Below are positions 26,966-39,412 of a stretch of DNA of 64,000 bases, one piece after another. The notes beneath the pieces were generated by a model. The model saw only the letters and a list, made by a program, of their open reading frames with translations. It did no database searches and had not been told where the DNA came from. Position 1 is the first letter of the stretch, and each line of letters begins with the position of its first letter. This DNA is from Clostridium sp. CAG:354_28_25 (GTDB taxonomy: Bacteria; Bacillota; Clostridia; TANB77; CAG-508). The position numbers and the translations under genes were made by a program. The stretch lies in NCBI GenBank assembly GCA_001915925.1, contig MNRL01000010.1, positions 7,085 to 71,084 of the forward strand. The letters run 5' to 3'.

Positions 26966-29900
26966 TTGTTAAAAGAAATTAAGCATGAAAAAAGCTCAAG
27001 AAAAGACTTTGCAAAAGTTGGAGACTTTATAGAAATGCCTAACTTAATTAAGGTGCAAAGAGATTCTTATGAGTGGTTTGTCGAGGAGGGATTAGGAGAA
27101 GTCTTAAAAGACATTTCACCAATCATCGACTATTCAGGAAACTTGGTTCTAGAGTTTTTCGATTACTACATGGAAGAGAAAACAAAATATTCTTTAGAAG
27201 AAGCTAAAGAAAGAGATGCTACATATTCTACACGTTTACATGTAAAAGTAAGATTAATAAATCGTGAAACAGGAGAAATTAAAGAGCAAGAAATCTATTT
27301 AGGAGATTTCCCTTTAATGACAGATAGTGGAACATTTATTATAAACGGTGCAGAAAGAGTTGTAGTAAGCCAATTAGTTCGTTCACCTGGATGTTATTAT
27401 GACTTTACCTATGACAAAACAGGTAAAAAATTATTCACATCAACAGTAATGCCAATAAGAGGGGCATGGATAGAATACGAAACAGACAGTAATGATGTTT
27501 TTTATGCTCGTGTAGACAGAACTAGAAAAATTCCAGTAACAACATTATTAAGAGCTTTAGGCTTAGCAACAGATGAACAAATACTTGATTTCTTTGGAAA
27601 TGAAGAAAAATTAAGAGTAACATTAGAAAAAGACCCAATAAAAACTCAAGATGAAGCATTAATCGAAATTTACAAAAAATTAAGACCAGGAGAGCTTCCA
27701 ACAGTTGAAGCTGCTAAAAACTTATTCAACGGACTATTCTTTGATGCAAGAAGATATGATTTAGCAAAAGTAGGAAGACATAAATATAACAAAAAACTAA
27801 GTCTAGCAACAAGAATAGAAGGAAAGATTGCACATACAGCTATAGTAAACCCAGAAACAGGAGAAGTATTTGTAGAAGCAGGGGAAGTTATATCAAAAGA
27901 TATGGCAGACGAAATCCAAAATTCTGGTATAAATGTTGTAGAAGTAAGAGTAGAAGATAAGCCAGTAAAAATAATAGGAAATGGAACAGTAAATATTCAT
28001 AATTTTGTAACAAATGTAGATATTTCAGATTTGCACTTTAAAGAAATGGTAAATTATGAAGTATTAAAAAATATCTTAGACAATACAGAGGAAAAAGATT
28101 TACATCATGCAATAGAACAAAGATATGAAGAATTAGTTCCAAAACATGTTACAACAGAAGATATCTTAGCATCTGTTAACTACTTATTAAACTTAGACCA
28201 TAAATTAGGCGAAATAGATGATATAGACCATTTAGGAAATAGACGTATACGTTGTGTTGGTGAGTTATTACAAAATCAATTTAGAATTGGTTTAACAAGA
28301 TTAGAAAGAGTTGTTCGTGAAAGAATGACAATTCAAGACTTAGATGTAGTAACACCACAAACATTAATAAATACAAAACCAATAACATCAGCAATAAGAG
28401 AGTTCTTTGGTAGCTCACAATTATCACAATTTATGGATCAAACAAACCCATTATCAGAACTAACACATAAAAGAAGAATTTCTGCATTAGGACCAGGAGG
28501 TCTTTCTAGAGAAAGAGCAGGTTTCGAAGTTCGTGATATTCACTATACACACTATGGTAGACTATGTCCAATAGAATCACCAGAAGGACCAAACATAGGT
28601 CTTATATCTGCACTTTCATCATTTGCACAAATAAATGAATATGGATTTATAGAAACACCATACAGAATAGTAGACCCAGAAACACATGCAGTTACAGATA
28701 AAGTTGAATACATGAGTGCAGATATAGAAGATGGTAACTATATTGCAGAGGCTGAAGAACCATTAAATGAAGATGGAACATTTGTAAATAAGAGAGTTAA
28801 AGTTAGATATAGAAATGATATTATAGAAGTAGACAGAGAAATGGTAACAGGAATGGATGTTTCACCAAAACAATTAGTTTCTATTGGTGCAGCCATGATA
28901 CCATTCTTAGAGCATGATGATGCAAAACGTGCGCTTATGGGTGCGAACATGCAACGTCAAGCAGTTCCATTAATTATGCCAGAAGCTCCAATAGTTGGTA
29001 CAGGTATGGAATACAGAGCAGCAAAAGATTCTGGAATATTAATTTTAGCAGAAGATGATGGTGTAATTCAAAAAGTTACAGGTGAAGCAATTACTGTTAA
29101 ATATAATAATGGAACAACGAAAACACATAGATTAAATAAATTTAAAAGAACAAATGGTGGTACATGTATTAATCAAAGACCAATTGTTGTGGCTGGAGAA
29201 AAAGTTAAAAAAGGAGATACCATAGCAGACGGACCAGCTACTAAAAATGGTGAGATGGCATTAGGAAGAAACGTACTAGTAGCATTCTCTACATGGGAAG
29301 GTTATAACTACGAAGATGCTATACTTTTAAATGAAAGATTAGTAAAAGAAGACGTATTTACATCAATTCATATAGAAGAATATGATTGCGAATGTCGTGA
29401 TACAAAATTAGGACCAGAAGAAATAACAAGAGATATACCAAATGTTGGTGAAGACAGCTTAAAAGACCTAGACGAAAATGGTATTATCAGAATTGGTGCA
29501 GAAGTAAGACCAGGAGATATCTTAGTTGGTAAAGTTACACCAAAAGGTGAAACAGAACTAACCGCAGAAGAAAGATTACTTCGTGCAATCTTTGGTGAAA
29601 AAGCTCGTGAAGTTAGAGATACATCACTTAAAGTACCACATGGTGAAGCTGGAACAATCGTAGATGTAAAAATATTTACAAGAGATAATTCAGATGAATT
29701 AGGACCAGGTGTAAATCAAATAATAAGATGTTATATAGCAACAAAAAGGAAAATATCAGTTGGTGATAAAATGGCTGGACGTCATGGTAACAAAGGTACA
29801 ATTTCTAGAATATTACCAGAAGAAGATATGCCATTTATGCCAGATGGTACACCAGTAGATATCCTATTAAACCCATTAGGTGTTCCTTCTCGTATGAACT

Positions 29901-30697
29901 TAGGTCAAGTTTTAGAGGTACACTTAGGATTAGCGGCAAAAGAATTAGGATGGAATGTTGCAACACCAGTTTTTGATGGTGCAACATCAGAAGAAATAGA
30001 AGAATTATTAGTTAAATCTGGAAATACACCAGATGGAAAAACAATTCTTTATGATGGTAGAACAGGTGATCCATTTGCTGAACCAATCACAGTAGGAGTT
30101 ATGTACATGCTTAAGTTACATCACTTAGTAGATGACAAAATACATGCTCGTTCAACAGGACCATATTCTTTAGTTACACAACAACCATTAGGAGGTAAAG
30201 CTCAATTCGGTGGACAACGTTTCGGAGAAATGGAAGTTTGGGCACTAGAAGCATATGGTGCAGCTCATACATTACAAGAAATGTTAACAGTTAAATCTGA
30301 TGATGTAGTAGGAAGAGTTAAAACTTATGAAGCAATTGTTAAAGGAGAAAATGTTCCAGAACCTGGAATTCCAGAAACATTCAAAGTATTAATAAAAGAA
30401 CTACAATCATTAGGATTAGATATGAGATTATATACAAAAGATAATAAAGAAATTGAACTAAAAGAAGATATCGACGAAGGTATAGACTATAACGAAGCAA
30501 AGAAGAAAGAAGATTTAGTTCTAAATGAAAGCGAAATTGAAAGTTCATATATAGAAGCTGACGATGAGGAAATCGATTTAGACAAAGAAGAAGATAATGA
30601 TGAATTATTCGAAAATGATGAACTTTTAGATGATGAAGGCCTATATGGTAATGACTTAGCAAAAGATAATCTTGATGATGATGAAGATTTAGATTAA
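26966..30697 (+). CDS. rpoB: RNA polymerase subunit beta
   Basis: This 1243-residue protein is co-linear with bacterial RpoB. The rifampicin region reads [20 protein letters not shown] then [12 protein letters not shown], with sensitive-type Asp, His and Ser at the usual resistance sites. [12 protein letters not shown] and the C-terminal [11 protein letters not shown] segment are present. The start is TTG 26966 after AGAGGTGA. Beyond the conserved C-terminal clamp there is a tail of about 80 residues, strongly acidic at the end ([20 protein letters not shown]...). The gene is followed by rpoC after a hairpin. Unlike the usual order, no rplJ-rplL precedes it; a divergent cell-wall hydrolase does. 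Confidence 0.98.
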   Translation: MLKEIKHEKSSRKDFAKVGDFIEMPNLIKVQRDSYEWFVEEGLGEVLKDISPIIDYSGNLVLEFFDYYMEEKTKYSLEEAKERDATYSTRLHVKVRLINRETGEIKEQEIYLGDFPLMTDSGTFIINGAERVVVSQLVRSPGCYYDFTYDKTGKKLFTSTVMPIRGAWIEYETDSNDVFYARVDRTRKIPVTTLLRALGLATDEQILDFFGNEEKLRVTLEKDPIKTQDEALIEIYKKLRPGELPTVEAAKNLFNGLFFDARRYDLAKVGRHKYNKKLSLATRIEGKIAHTAIVNPETGEVFVEAGEVISKDMADEIQNSGINVVEVRVEDKPVKIIGNGTVNIHNFVTNVDISDLHFKEMVNYEVLKNILDNTEEKDLHHAIEQRYEELVPKHVTTEDILASVNYLLNLDHKLGEIDDIDHLGNRRIRCVGELLQNQFRIGLTRLERVVRERMTIQDLDVVTPQTLINTKPITSAIREFFGSSQLSQFMDQTNPLSELTHKRRISALGPGGLSRERAGFEVRDIHYTHYGRLCPIESPEGPNIGLISALSSFAQINEYGFIETPYRIVDPETHAVTDKVEYMSADIEDGNYIAEAEEPLNEDGTFVNKRVKVRYRNDIIEVDREMVTGMDVSPKQLVSIGAAMIPFLEHDDAKRALMGANMQRQAVPLIMPEAPIVGTGMEYRAAKDSGILILAEDDGVIQKVTGEAITVKYNNGTTKTHRLNKFKRTNGGTCINQRPIVVAGEKVKKGDTIADGPATKNGEMALGRNVLVAFSTWEGYNYEDAILLNERLVKEDVFTSIHIEEYDCECRDTKLGPEEITRDIPNVGEDSLKDLDENGIIRIGAEVRPGDILVGKVTPKGETELTAEERLLRAIFGEKAREVRDTSLKVPHGEAGTIVDVKIFTRDNSDELGPGVNQIIRCYIATKRKISVGDKMAGRHGNKGTISRILPEEDMPFMPDGTPVDILLNPLGVPSRMNLGQVLEVHLGLAAKELGWNVATPVFDGATSEEIEELLVKSGNTPDGKTILYDGRTGDPFAEPITVGVMYMLKLHHLVDDKIHARSTGPYSLVTQQPLGGKAQFGGQRFGEMEVWALEAYGAAHTLQEMLTVKSDDVVGRVKTYEAIVKGENVPEPGIPETFKVLIKELQSLGLDMRLYTKDNKEIELKEDIDEGIDYNEAKKKEDLVLNESEIESSYIEADDEEIDLDKEEDNDELFENDELLDDEGLYGNDLAKDNLDDDEDLD

Positions 30698-30702
30698 AAA
30701 AG

Positions 30703-30737
30703 ATTGCTGCCTAAATTTTATATTTAGGCAGGGCAAT
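30703..30737 (+). other. Intercistronic hairpin between rpoB and rpoC
   Basis: TGCCTAAAT (30708-30716) pairs with ATTTAGGCA (30722-30730), extended by ATTGC/GCAAT. No T-tract follows, so it is more likely an RNA processing or stability element than a terminator. Confidence 0.55.
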
Positions 30738-30786
30738 TAAATAAGTAGTTTTGCGAAACTAAAAAATAAAGTCAAGGGGGCAAGAA

Positions 30787-33700
30787 ATGGACGAGTTAGA
30801 AGTCTTTGATAAAATAAAAATTGGTTTAGCTTCTGATGAAAAAATAAGAGAATGGTCAAAAGGTGAAGTTAAAAAACCAGAAACTATAAACTACAGAACA
30901 TTAAAACCAGAAAAAGATGGTCTATTCTGCGAAAGAATATTTGGACCTACAAAAGACTGGGAATGTCACTGTGGAAAATATAAAAGAGTTAGATATAAAG
31001 GAATCGTTTGTGATAGATGTGGTGTAGAAGTTACAAAATCAAAAGTAAGACGTGAAAGAATGGGACACATCGAACTTGCAGCACCAATTGCACACATTTG
31101 GTTCTTTAAAGGAATACCTAGCAGAATAGCATTAATGCTAGATATTTCTCCAAGAAATCTAGAAAGAGTTATATATTTTGCATCATATGTAGTAACAGAT
31201 AAAGGAACATCAGGCTTAATGGAAGCACAAGTTTTAAATGAAAGAGAATATCATGAAGCTGTAGAAAAATACGGTAAAGATTCATTTAAAGCAGAAATGG
31301 GTGCCGGAGCATTAAGAAAATTACTAGAAAAAATAGATCTAGAAAAATTATCTGCAAGCTTAAAGAAAGAAATTTCTAAAGCAAGTGAGCAAAAGAAAGT
31401 AAAATTAGTTAAGAGATTAGATACAGTAGAAGCATTCAGACTATCTGGAAACAGACCAGAATGGATGATTATGAATGTTGTACCTGTAATTCCACCAGAT
31501 TTAAGACCAATGGTTCAATTAGATGGTGGTAGATTTGCAACATCTGATTTAAATGACTTATATAGAAGAGTTATAAACAGAAACAACAGATTAAAAAGAT
31601 TATTAGAATTAGGTGCACCAGAGATAATTGTAAGAAACGAAAAAAGAATGTTACAAGAATCTGTAGATGCATTAATAGATAATGGAAGACGTGGTAGACC
31701 AGTAACAGGTGCTGGTAATAGACCATTAAAATCATTATCAGACTTATTAAAAGGAAAACAAGGTAGATTCCGTCAAAACTTACTAGGAAAAAGAGTTGAC
31801 TATTCTGGACGTTCAGTTATCGTTGTAGGTCCAGAACTTAAGATATACCAATGTGGTCTTCCAAAAGAAATGGCTGTAGAATTATTCAAACCATTTGTTA
31901 TGAAAGAATTAGTAGGAAGAGGAATTGCACATAATATTAAAAATGCAAAAAGAATGGTAGAAAAATTAAGTCCAGAAGTATGGGAAATATTAGAGGATGT
32001 TATAAAAGATCATCCAGTAATGTTAAACCGTGCTCCTACATTACACAGACTTGGTATTCAAGCATTCGAGCCAGTTTTAGTAGAAGGTAGAGCGATAAAA
32101 TTACACCCATTAGTTTGTACACCATTTAATGCTGACTTCGACGGTGACCAAATGGCTATTCACTTACCATTATCACCAGAGGCACAAGCAGAAGCTAGAT
32201 TTTTAATGTTATCTGTAAACAACTTATTAAAACCACAAGATGGTAAACCAGTTACAGTCCCAACACTAGATATGGTTCTTGGAAGTTATTACCTAACAAT
32301 GGCCTTAGATGGCGAAAAAGGTGAAGGTATGTACTTTAAAGATAAAGATGAAGCTATAATGGCTTACGAAAACCATGATGTTGGAATACATGCAAAAGTA
32401 TATGTAAGATTTAGCAAAGAAGTAGACGGAATAGTTAAAACAAAGAAAGTACAAACAACAGTAGGAAGAATTATTTATAATGAAGGAATTCCACAAGATT
32501 TAGGATATGTAGATAGAACAGATCCAGAACACGAATTCGACTTAGAGATAAATTTCCCAGTTATAAAGAAAAACTTAGGAGATATAGTAAACAGATGTAT
32601 TAATGTACATGGGTTATCTAAATCTGCAGAAGTTTTAGACTATATTAAAGCAACAGGATTTAAATATTCTACACTTGCAGGGGTTACATTCTCTGCAGCA
32701 GATGTTAAAGTACCAGCAGCAAAAGCTGATATATTAGCAAAAGCCGAAGAGCAAGTAGAACAAATAAGAAAACAATATAAACGTGGTTTAATAACAGACG
32801 AAGAAAGATACAATGCTGTTATTAACGTATGGGATAAAGCAACAAATGATGTTACAGAAGCAATGAAAGAAAACTTTGATGACTTAAACCCAATATACAT
32901 GATGGTTCAATCTGGAGCCCGTGGTAATATGAACCAATTAAGACAAATCGCAGGTATGAGAGGTCTTATGGCAAGTACTACAGGTAGAGCAGTAGAAATT
33001 CCTATTAAATCATCATTCGCAGAAGGTCTAGATGCCTTAGAGTACTTCATTTCTGCACATGGTGCTAGAAAAGGACTTTCTGATACAGCTTTAAGAACAG
33101 CTGACTCTGGATATTTAACAAGAAGATTAGTTGATGTATCTCAAGACATTATCGTAAGAGAAGAAGACTGCGGAAGCCATGACGGAATTGTTTTATGTGA
33201 TATAAAAGAAGGAAACCAAATAATCGAAACTTTAAGAGAAAGATTATTAGGAAGATTTGTTATAGAAGATTTAAAAGATCCTAATACAGGAGAAATTTTA
33301 GTAGATACTAATACAATGATAACAGATGCAATAGCAGACAAAATAGTAGCTGCTGGAATTGAAAAAGTAAAAGTACGTTCTGTTTTAGGATGTAGATCAA
33401 AACAAGGTGTATGTCGTAAATGCTATGGTATGGGATTAGCAAGAAAAGACTTAGTAAATATAGGAGAAGCAGTAGGTGTTATTGCAGCACAATCAATTGG
33501 TGAGCCTGGTACACAGCTTACTATGAGAACTATCCACTCTGGTGGTGTTGCAGGTGTTGCAGATATCACACAAGGTCTTCCTAGAGTTGAAGAGTTATTC
33601 GAAGCTAGAAAACCAAAGGGACTTGCAATTATGGCAGAAATATCTGGTAAAGTTAAAGTTGTAGAAGACAAGAAAAAGAAAGAAGTTGTTATTACTTCTA

Positions 33701-34320
33701 AAGATGATTCTAAGACTTATACAATACCATTTGGTGCTAAACTAAAAGTTATGGATGGTGACGAAATAGAATCAGGTGACCCAATAACTACAGGTTCATT
33801 AAATCCAAATGATATACTAAAAGTAAAAGGAGCAGAGGGAGTATATACTTACCTTGTACAAGAGGTACAAAAAGTTTATAGAAACCAAGGTGTTGATATA
33901 AACGACAAACATATCGAAGTTATCGGAAGACAAATGATTAAGAAAGTTAGAATAGAAGATAATGGAGATACAGACTTATTCCCAGGTTCTTTAGTAAATG
34001 TATATGACCTAGAAGAAGTAAACGAAAAAGCTATAGCAGAAGGAAAGAGACCTGCAACAGCAAAACGTGTATTATTAGGAATAACAAAAGCATCATTAGC
34101 TACAGAAAGTTTCTTATCTGCAGCATCATTCCAAGAAACAACAAGAGTATTAACAGAAGCTGCAATAAAAGGTAAGACAGATGAGCTTATGGGGTTAAAA
34201 GAAAATGTTATGATAGGTAAATTAATACCAGCCGGTACAGGAATGGATAGATATAAAAATCTAAAAATTCATGTAGAAGGTCAAGATGAGGAAGAACAAA
34301 AAGAAGAGCAAAAAGCTTAA
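30787..34320 (+). CDS. rpoC: RNA polymerase subunit beta-prime
   Basis: This 1177-residue protein has the N-terminal zinc-binding motif ([20 protein letters not shown], ~58-77), the catalytic Mg-binding [10 protein letters not shown] (~447-456), bridge-helix and trigger-loop segments ([36 protein letters not shown]), and a second Cys cluster ([13 protein letters not shown]). ATG 30787 follows AAGGGGG. It is cotranscribed with rpoB. A perfect 11-bp terminator follows, and the next gene is a surface adhesin rather than rpsL or rpsG as in most Firmicutes. The short C-terminus ends in a Glu/Lys-rich tail. Confidence 0.98.
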   Translation: MDELEVFDKIKIGLASDEKIREWSKGEVKKPETINYRTLKPEKDGLFCERIFGPTKDWECHCGKYKRVRYKGIVCDRCGVEVTKSKVRRERMGHIELAAPIAHIWFFKGIPSRIALMLDISPRNLERVIYFASYVVTDKGTSGLMEAQVLNEREYHEAVEKYGKDSFKAEMGAGALRKLLEKIDLEKLSASLKKEISKASEQKKVKLVKRLDTVEAFRLSGNRPEWMIMNVVPVIPPDLRPMVQLDGGRFATSDLNDLYRRVINRNNRLKRLLELGAPEIIVRNEKRMLQESVDALIDNGRRGRPVTGAGNRPLKSLSDLLKGKQGRFRQNLLGKRVDYSGRSVIVVGPELKIYQCGLPKEMAVELFKPFVMKELVGRGIAHNIKNAKRMVEKLSPEVWEILEDVIKDHPVMLNRAPTLHRLGIQAFEPVLVEGRAIKLHPLVCTPFNADFDGDQMAIHLPLSPEAQAEARFLMLSVNNLLKPQDGKPVTVPTLDMVLGSYYLTMALDGEKGEGMYFKDKDEAIMAYENHDVGIHAKVYVRFSKEVDGIVKTKKVQTTVGRIIYNEGIPQDLGYVDRTDPEHEFDLEINFPVIKKNLGDIVNRCINVHGLSKSAEVLDYIKATGFKYSTLAGVTFSAADVKVPAAKADILAKAEEQVEQIRKQYKRGLITDEERYNAVINVWDKATNDVTEAMKENFDDLNPIYMMVQSGARGNMNQLRQIAGMRGLMASTTGRAVEIPIKSSFAEGLDALEYFISAHGARKGLSDTALRTADSGYLTRRLVDVSQDIIVREEDCGSHDGIVLCDIKEGNQIIETLRERLLGRFVIEDLKDPNTGEILVDTNTMITDAIADKIVAAGIEKVKVRSVLGCRSKQGVCRKCYGMGLARKDLVNIGEAVGVIAAQSIGEPGTQLTMRTIHSGGVAGVADITQGLPRVEELFEARKPKGLAIMAEISGKVKVVEDKKKKEVVITSKDDSKTYTIPFGAKLKVMDGDEIESGDPITTGSLNPNDILKVKGAEGVYTYLVQEVQKVYRNQGVDINDKHIEVIGRQMIKKVRIEDNGDTDLFPGSLVNVYDLEEVNEKAIAEGKRPATAKRVLLGITKASLATESFLSAASFQETTRVLTEAAIKGKTDELMGLKENVMIGKLIPAGTGMDRYKNLKIHVEGQDEEEQKEEQKA

Positions 34321-34335
34321 TAAGAATATAATAAG

Positions 34336-34367
34336 ATAGAGAGAACTATATAGGTTCTCTCTATTTT
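34336..34367 (+). terminator. Terminator after rpoC
   Basis: ATAGAGAGAAC (34336-34346) pairs perfectly with GTTCTCTCTAT (34354-34364), followed by TTTTG. Confidence 0.85.
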
Positions 34368-34402
34368 GTTATATAAATGTAAATTAGATCAAAAATATTG
34401 AG

Positions 34403-34417
34403 CCGTAAGTAGTTCGA
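34403..34417 (+). promoter_or_regulatory. CCGTAAG-TTCGA element upstream of adhesin 1
   Basis: CCGTAAGTAGTTCGA lies 108 bases before the start codon and upstream of the -35 box. A near-identical CCGTAAGCAGGTTCGA occurs before adhesin 2 at 39513. Function unknown. Confidence 0.4.
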
Positions 34418-34446
34418 AAATGGGAAAATATAAGCCAAAAATGTAA

Positions 34447-34476
34447 TTGACTTTATACTATAAAACGAGGTATAAT
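34447..34476 (+). promoter_or_regulatory. Promoter of thioester adhesin 1
   Basis: TTGACT (34447-34452), an 18-base spacer, TATAAT (34471-34476). The leader before ATG 34511 is about 28 bases. Confidence 0.7.
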
Positions 34477-34510
34477 ATATGCTAGAAAAAATAGAAGGAA
34501 TTGATGTTGT

Positions 34511-37500
34511 ATGAAGTTATTAAACAAAAAATTAATGTTACTAATGATGGGGATAATAGTAATGCTACTTGCATTGTTAACAGGAAAAGTGCAAGCTGCA
34601 TCACAAGAGTTTGGATTACAAGAATATAGAAAACCAGTAGGAAGTACACAATATGGTTATAAAGTAAGTGATAAATATGTATGGAAAATAGTAACATATT
34701 CTGGTAGTGCAATAAATTATGATAGAACACTTTATTGTTTAAAAGCAGAACAAGGTTTCTATACTTCAGAACCAGGAGTTTTTAAAGAAACATATAATTT
34801 ATCATATGACTTTATGAACAAAAATAGTATGAATCCATTACCTGTACCATCACAATATTATAATCAAATTGTATGGATTTTAAATCATTCATATATACCA
34901 AGTGCATCAACAGCTAGTACAGATAAAGCAACATTATTACAAAATGCAGGAATAAGTGGAAATAGTGAGTTATCAGATGATGATATAGATGTTGTACAAC
35001 AATTAGCATTATGGTATTTTACAAATTATGATGATTCAACATATCACAAAGATTTTGAAAATCAAGCATCTTTCCAAACTGTATTGCAATCAACTAAAAC
35101 TAGTGGGGGAACAAGTGCATACCAAGCAATCGAAGATATTAATCAAACTAGATATGACCAAATGGATAAATTGTTTGTATATCTTGTAGAAAATGCAAAA
35201 AAAGCAACAGCAAGTTCTAACAGTACTTCATCACCAATAGCTATGGGAAATACTACCCCAACAGTAGAAGTAAGTGGAAGCAATTATATAGTAGGACCAT
35301 TTAAAATAGATAAAAACAATGACACTCCATATACTATAAACTTTAGTATAACAGACCAAAGTGGTAAAAGTTTAGCCGGAAAATATACTTTATTAGACTC
35401 AAATAAGAGTCAAACAAGCCAAACTTTAGCACAATTAGTTGGAAGTAATTTTTATTTAAGAATACCAATTAGTACAGTAAATTCAGAAAATATTACAAGT
35501 CTAAGATTTTCTATGAATGGAAATTATACTATAACAACAGCTACATATTGGACTAAATCTGGAGATAGTACAGTACAACCAATAGTAGAATTGAGTAGAA
35601 CACCAAAAGCTTTTAGTGGTAACAAAGAAGTAACATTTCCAAAAGAAGGTTCATATAATTTAAAACTTATAAAAGTAGAACAAGGTAATACAACAAACAA
35701 ATTACAAGGTGCAACATTTAGAATTACAAGTCCAAATGGAACGGTAACAGAAACAACAAGCTCAAATGGTGAGATTAATGTAGGACCAATTACTATAAAT
35801 ACACCTGGAACAGATACAATAACAATAGAAGAAACACAAGCTCCAGATGGATATGAAAAAGTAATAACAGCACCTATAAATGTACAAGTAACAAAAACAC
35901 TATCAAGTAATACATATACTATGTCAAATGCTGTAATAACTAATACCCAGACGGGATCTAGTATAAGTGTAAGTGGAAGTACGATAACAGTAACGGTAGA
36001 AAATAAATTAATACCAAAAGACAGCGAATATAATTTAAAACTTGTAAAGGTGGAACAAGGAAATACAAGTAAAAAGTTACAAGGGGCAGAATTTAGAATC
36101 AATTCACCAACTGGTGAAGTAACACAAACAACAAATGCAAGTGGAGAAATAAACATAGGTCAAATTGCAGTAACAGCTACAGGAACAGACACAATAACAA
36201 TAGAAGAAACAAAAGCACCAGATGGCTACGAAAAAATAATAACAGCACCAATAACAGTACAAGTAACAAAAGTATTCGAGAATAATACATATAAAATGTC
36301 AACTGCACAAATAACAAATGCACAAACAGGAGCAAGTTTAACATTATCAGGAAATACAATAACAGTAACAGTAGAGAATAAATTAATTCCAAAAACAAGC
36401 GAATATAACCTAAAACTTGTAAAGGTAGAAGAAGGAACAAGTAATAAATTAGAAGGTGCAGAATTTAAAATAAATTCACCAAATGGAGAAGTAACAAAAA
36501 CAACAAATGCAAGTGGAGAAATAAATATAGGACCAATTGCAGTAACAGCTACAGGAACAGACACGATAACAATAGAAGAGACAAAAGCTCCAGCAGGATA
36601 TGAAAAGATAATAACAGCACCAATAACAGTGCAAGTAACAAAAGTATTCGAAAATAATACATATAAAATGTCAGATGCGGTAATAACAAATGCACAAAAT
36701 GGAGCAGATATAAGCTTAAGCGGAAATACAATAACAGTAACAGTAGAAAACAAAGCAAAATATTTTGATTTAGCATTAAGAAAATATATAACACAAGTAA
36801 ATGGAGAAAATGTTGCAAATACTAGAGTACCAGTTATAGATACAACATCGCTTACAACTGGAACAACAGCAAGTTATAAGCATAGAAAAGATCCAGTTGC
36901 AGTAACAACAGGTGACAAAGTAATATACAATCTTACGATATATAATGAAGGACAAAAACCAGGTAGAGCAACAAAGTTACAAGACCAATTACCAACAGGC
37001 TTAGTATTTAATAGAGTAGTGTCTGGAAATTTTGAATTGGATTCTTATAGTGAAACAGATAATCTATTAAAATTAAGAAGAACATCAAATACAGATAATC
37101 TTGATGCATATAATGGAACTACATTAGATTCAGAAACAATACAAATAGAATGCACAGTAACAGCAGTCCCAACATATAAAGAGCAAATCTTAACAAATGT
37201 CGCATGGATTTCAGAAGAATATGATGCAGAATCAAATGTAACAATAACAAACGAGGAAAATGCAGATAGGGATTCTGTTCCAGGAACACATCCAGATGTA
37301 AATAAAGATAATATGGAAGATTATACTGGAAATAATAATCAAGAAGATTTAACAGATGATGATTATTACTTCAAAGGTCAAGAAGATGATGATGACTTCG
37401 AAAAATTAAAAGTAGTATATTTTGACTTAGCATTAAGAAAATTTATAACAGGTAAAAATGATACAGCATTAACAGGTAGAGAACCACAAGTAGATGTAAC

Positions 37501-39286
37501 AAACTTAGCAGATGGAACATCTACAACAGCTACATATAATCATCCAAAAAATCCTATAGATATGCAAAGAGGAGATATCGTAATATATACAATAAGAGTA
37601 TATAATGAAGGTTCAATGGATGGATATGCAAATGAAATAACAGATTATTTACCAGAAGAATTAGAATTTTTACCAGACCATGAAATAAACCAAGAATATG
37701 AATGGCAAGTATCTAGTGATGGAAGACATGTTACAACAGATTATTTATCAAAAGCTAAAGAAACATCATCAAGACAAAACTTATTAAAAGCTTTTGATGG
37801 AACAACATTGGATTATAAAGATGTAAAGATAACATGTAAAATAAAAGATACTGCAGAAGTTGGTAAAAAGCTAACAAACTTAGCAGAAATAACAGAATCT
37901 AAAGATTCAGATGGAAATGATGTAGTAGACAGAGATTCTGAAACAGATAATGTAGAAGTACCAACAGACGAAGATTTACCAAATTATAAAGATGACGAAA
38001 TAGATAAAGACTATGTACCTGGTCAAGAAGATGATGATGACTTCGAAAAGGTAAAAGTAGTATATTTCGATTTAGCATTAAGAAAATTTATAACAGCAGT
38101 AGATGATACAGAAATAACAAACAGAATACCACAACTAAGTATTGGTGAAGATGGAAATATAGATTATAATCATACAAAAGAGCCTGTAGAAGTAGAAAAT
38201 GGTAATATAGTAACATATACATTAAGAATTTATAATGAAGGTATGATGGCAGGTTATGCAAGCAGGGTAAAAGATGATGTGCCAGATGGATTGGAATTCT
38301 TGCCAGACAACGAGATAAACCAAGAATATAGATGGGTATTATCAGAAGATGGAACAAGTATAGAGACCGATTATCTATCTAAAGAGCAAGAACAAACAGA
38401 AGGTGCAAACTTAATAAAAGCATTTGATCCAGAATTAGGAATAACGGATACAAACCCAGACTATAGAGATTTAAAAATAGCATTTAGAGTAACAGAACCA
38501 AACACATCAGATAGAATATTAGTAAATACAGCAGAAATTTCAGATGACAGAGATGAAAACAATGATCCAGTAGACGATATAGATTCTACCCCAGATAACA
38601 ATAACGAGTGGAACGAAGAAGATGATTTAGACAAAGAATTTGTAAAAGTTAAATACTTTGATTTAGCATTAAAGAAATGGGTAAGTAGAGCAATTGTTAC
38701 AAACCAAGATGGTTCACAAAACATAATAGAAACAGGACATACAGGAGATGAAGATCCAGAGCCACCAGCAAAAGTAGATTTAGGAAGACAAGACATTAAT
38801 AAAGTAACAGTAAAATTTGAATTCCAAATTAAAATAACAAATGAAGGTGAAATTGCTGGATATGCAACAGAAGTAACAGACTATATTCCAGAAGGCTTAA
38901 AGTTTATACAAGAAGACAACCCATTATGGTATCCAAGAGAACCATTAAACGGAAGAGAAAGAGTTGGAACACAACAATTAGCAGATACATTACTACAACC
39001 AGGAGAAAGCGCAACAATATCAATCCTATTAACATGGATAAATGATCCAAATAATATGGGATTAAAAACAAACATAGCAGAAATAAGCCAAGATGATAAT
39101 GATAGTGATACACCAGATATAGACTCAACACCAGATAACTTTACAGATGGTGAAGACGATATAGATGATGCACCAGTAATGTTAACAGTAGCACTAGGTG
39201 ATACACAAATATATATAGGTTTAGGATTTGTAATAGTAGCAATGTTAACAGGTGGAATTTGGGCAATAAAAAGATATGTTTTATAG
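34511..39286 (+). CDS. Thioester-domain adhesin 1 with SpaA-like and DUF11-like repeats
   Basis: This 1591-residue protein has a signal peptide (~1-30), an N-terminal thioester domain with candidate bond residues Cys76 (LYCLKAE) and Gln164 (QQLALW), three SpaA/Cna-B-like modules (nt ~35650-36755, each starting YNLKL(I/V)KVE and containing IEET(Q/K)AP, the likely isopeptide Lys and Glu), then four DUF11-like repeats starting FDLAL(R/K)K at nt ~36764, 37424, 38069 and 38660, separated by acidic GQEDDDDFEK linkers, and a C-terminal membrane helix (IYIGLGFVIVAMLTGG) with basic tail. No LPXTG is seen. Family knowledge: thioester domains bind host targets covalently and isopeptide modules stiffen the stalk. 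It is closely paralogous to the next gene, strongest over the last repeat. Confidence 0.88.
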   Translation: MKLLNKKLMLLMMGIIVMLLALLTGKVQAASQEFGLQEYRKPVGSTQYGYKVSDKYVWKIVTYSGSAINYDRTLYCLKAEQGFYTSEPGVFKETYNLSYDFMNKNSMNPLPVPSQYYNQIVWILNHSYIPSASTASTDKATLLQNAGISGNSELSDDDIDVVQQLALWYFTNYDDSTYHKDFENQASFQTVLQSTKTSGGTSAYQAIEDINQTRYDQMDKLFVYLVENAKKATASSNSTSSPIAMGNTTPTVEVSGSNYIVGPFKIDKNNDTPYTINFSITDQSGKSLAGKYTLLDSNKSQTSQTLAQLVGSNFYLRIPISTVNSENITSLRFSMNGNYTITTATYWTKSGDSTVQPIVELSRTPKAFSGNKEVTFPKEGSYNLKLIKVEQGNTTNKLQGATFRITSPNGTVTETTSSNGEINVGPITINTPGTDTITIEETQAPDGYEKVITAPINVQVTKTLSSNTYTMSNAVITNTQTGSSISVSGSTITVTVENKLIPKDSEYNLKLVKVEQGNTSKKLQGAEFRINSPTGEVTQTTNASGEINIGQIAVTATGTDTITIEETKAPDGYEKIITAPITVQVTKVFENNTYKMSTAQITNAQTGASLTLSGNTITVTVENKLIPKTSEYNLKLVKVEEGTSNKLEGAEFKINSPNGEVTKTTNASGEINIGPIAVTATGTDTITIEETKAPAGYEKIITAPITVQVTKVFENNTYKMSDAVITNAQNGADISLSGNTITVTVENKAKYFDLALRKYITQVNGENVANTRVPVIDTTSLTTGTTASYKHRKDPVAVTTGDKVIYNLTIYNEGQKPGRATKLQDQLPTGLVFNRVVSGNFELDSYSETDNLLKLRRTSNTDNLDAYNGTTLDSETIQIECTVTAVPTYKEQILTNVAWISEEYDAESNVTITNEENADRDSVPGTHPDVNKDNMEDYTGNNNQEDLTDDDYYFKGQEDDDDFEKLKVVYFDLALRKFITGKNDTALTGREPQVDVTNLADGTSTTATYNHPKNPIDMQRGDIVIYTIRVYNEGSMDGYANEITDYLPEELEFLPDHEINQEYEWQVSSDGRHVTTDYLSKAKETSSRQNLLKAFDGTTLDYKDVKITCKIKDTAEVGKKLTNLAEITESKDSDGNDVVDRDSETDNVEVPTDEDLPNYKDDEIDKDYVPGQEDDDDFEKVKVVYFDLALRKFITAVDDTEITNRIPQLSIGEDGNIDYNHTKEPVEVENGNIVTYTLRIYNEGMMAGYASRVKDDVPDGLEFLPDNEINQEYRWVLSEDGTSIETDYLSKEQEQTEGANLIKAFDPELGITDTNPDYRDLKIAFRVTEPNTSDRILVNTAEISDDRDENNDPVDDIDSTPDNNNEWNEEDDLDKEFVKVKYFDLALKKWVSRAIVTNQDGSQNIIETGHTGDEDPEPPAKVDLGRQDINKVTVKFEFQIKITNEGEIAGYATEVTDYIPEGLKFIQEDNPLWYPREPLNGRERVGTQQLADTLLQPGESATISILLTWINDPNNMGLKTNIAEISQDDNDSDTPDIDSTPDNFTDGEDDIDDAPVMLTVALGDTQIYIGLGFVIVAMLTGGIWAIKRYVL

Positions 39287-39293
39287 GGAATAA

Positions 39294-39342
39294 GGGACGT
39301 TCCTAAAATCCCGGGTAAACCGGGATTTTAGGAGTCCTTTTT
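39294..39342 (+). terminator. Strong terminator built from an inverted repeat pair
   Basis: CCTAAAATCCCGG (39302-39314) pairs perfectly with CCGGGATTTTAGG (39320-39332). The outer GGAC/GTCC pair and TTTTT complete it. The sequence resembles the dispersed GGGATTT repeat in head-to-head form. Confidence 0.85.
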
Positions 39343-39381
39343 GCGTTTAAAGAAAGCTACATATATTTGGCAGGTTCTATT

Positions 39382-39412
39382 GTGGGAAAAAAGGAACGTC
39401 CCCAAATCCCAC
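39382..39412. repeat. Dispersed palindromic repeat, copy 7
   Basis: GTGGGAAAAAAGG ... AACGTCCCCAAATCCCAC is a diverged copy with GTGGG/CCCAC ends, in the gap between the two adhesin genes. Confidence 0.6.

Noticed and set aside
35524..36818. Several long minus-strand frames opposite the SpaA repeats
   Set aside because: They repeat with the same period as the plus-strand modules and have no ribosome binding sites, so they are shadows of the repeated coding sequence.
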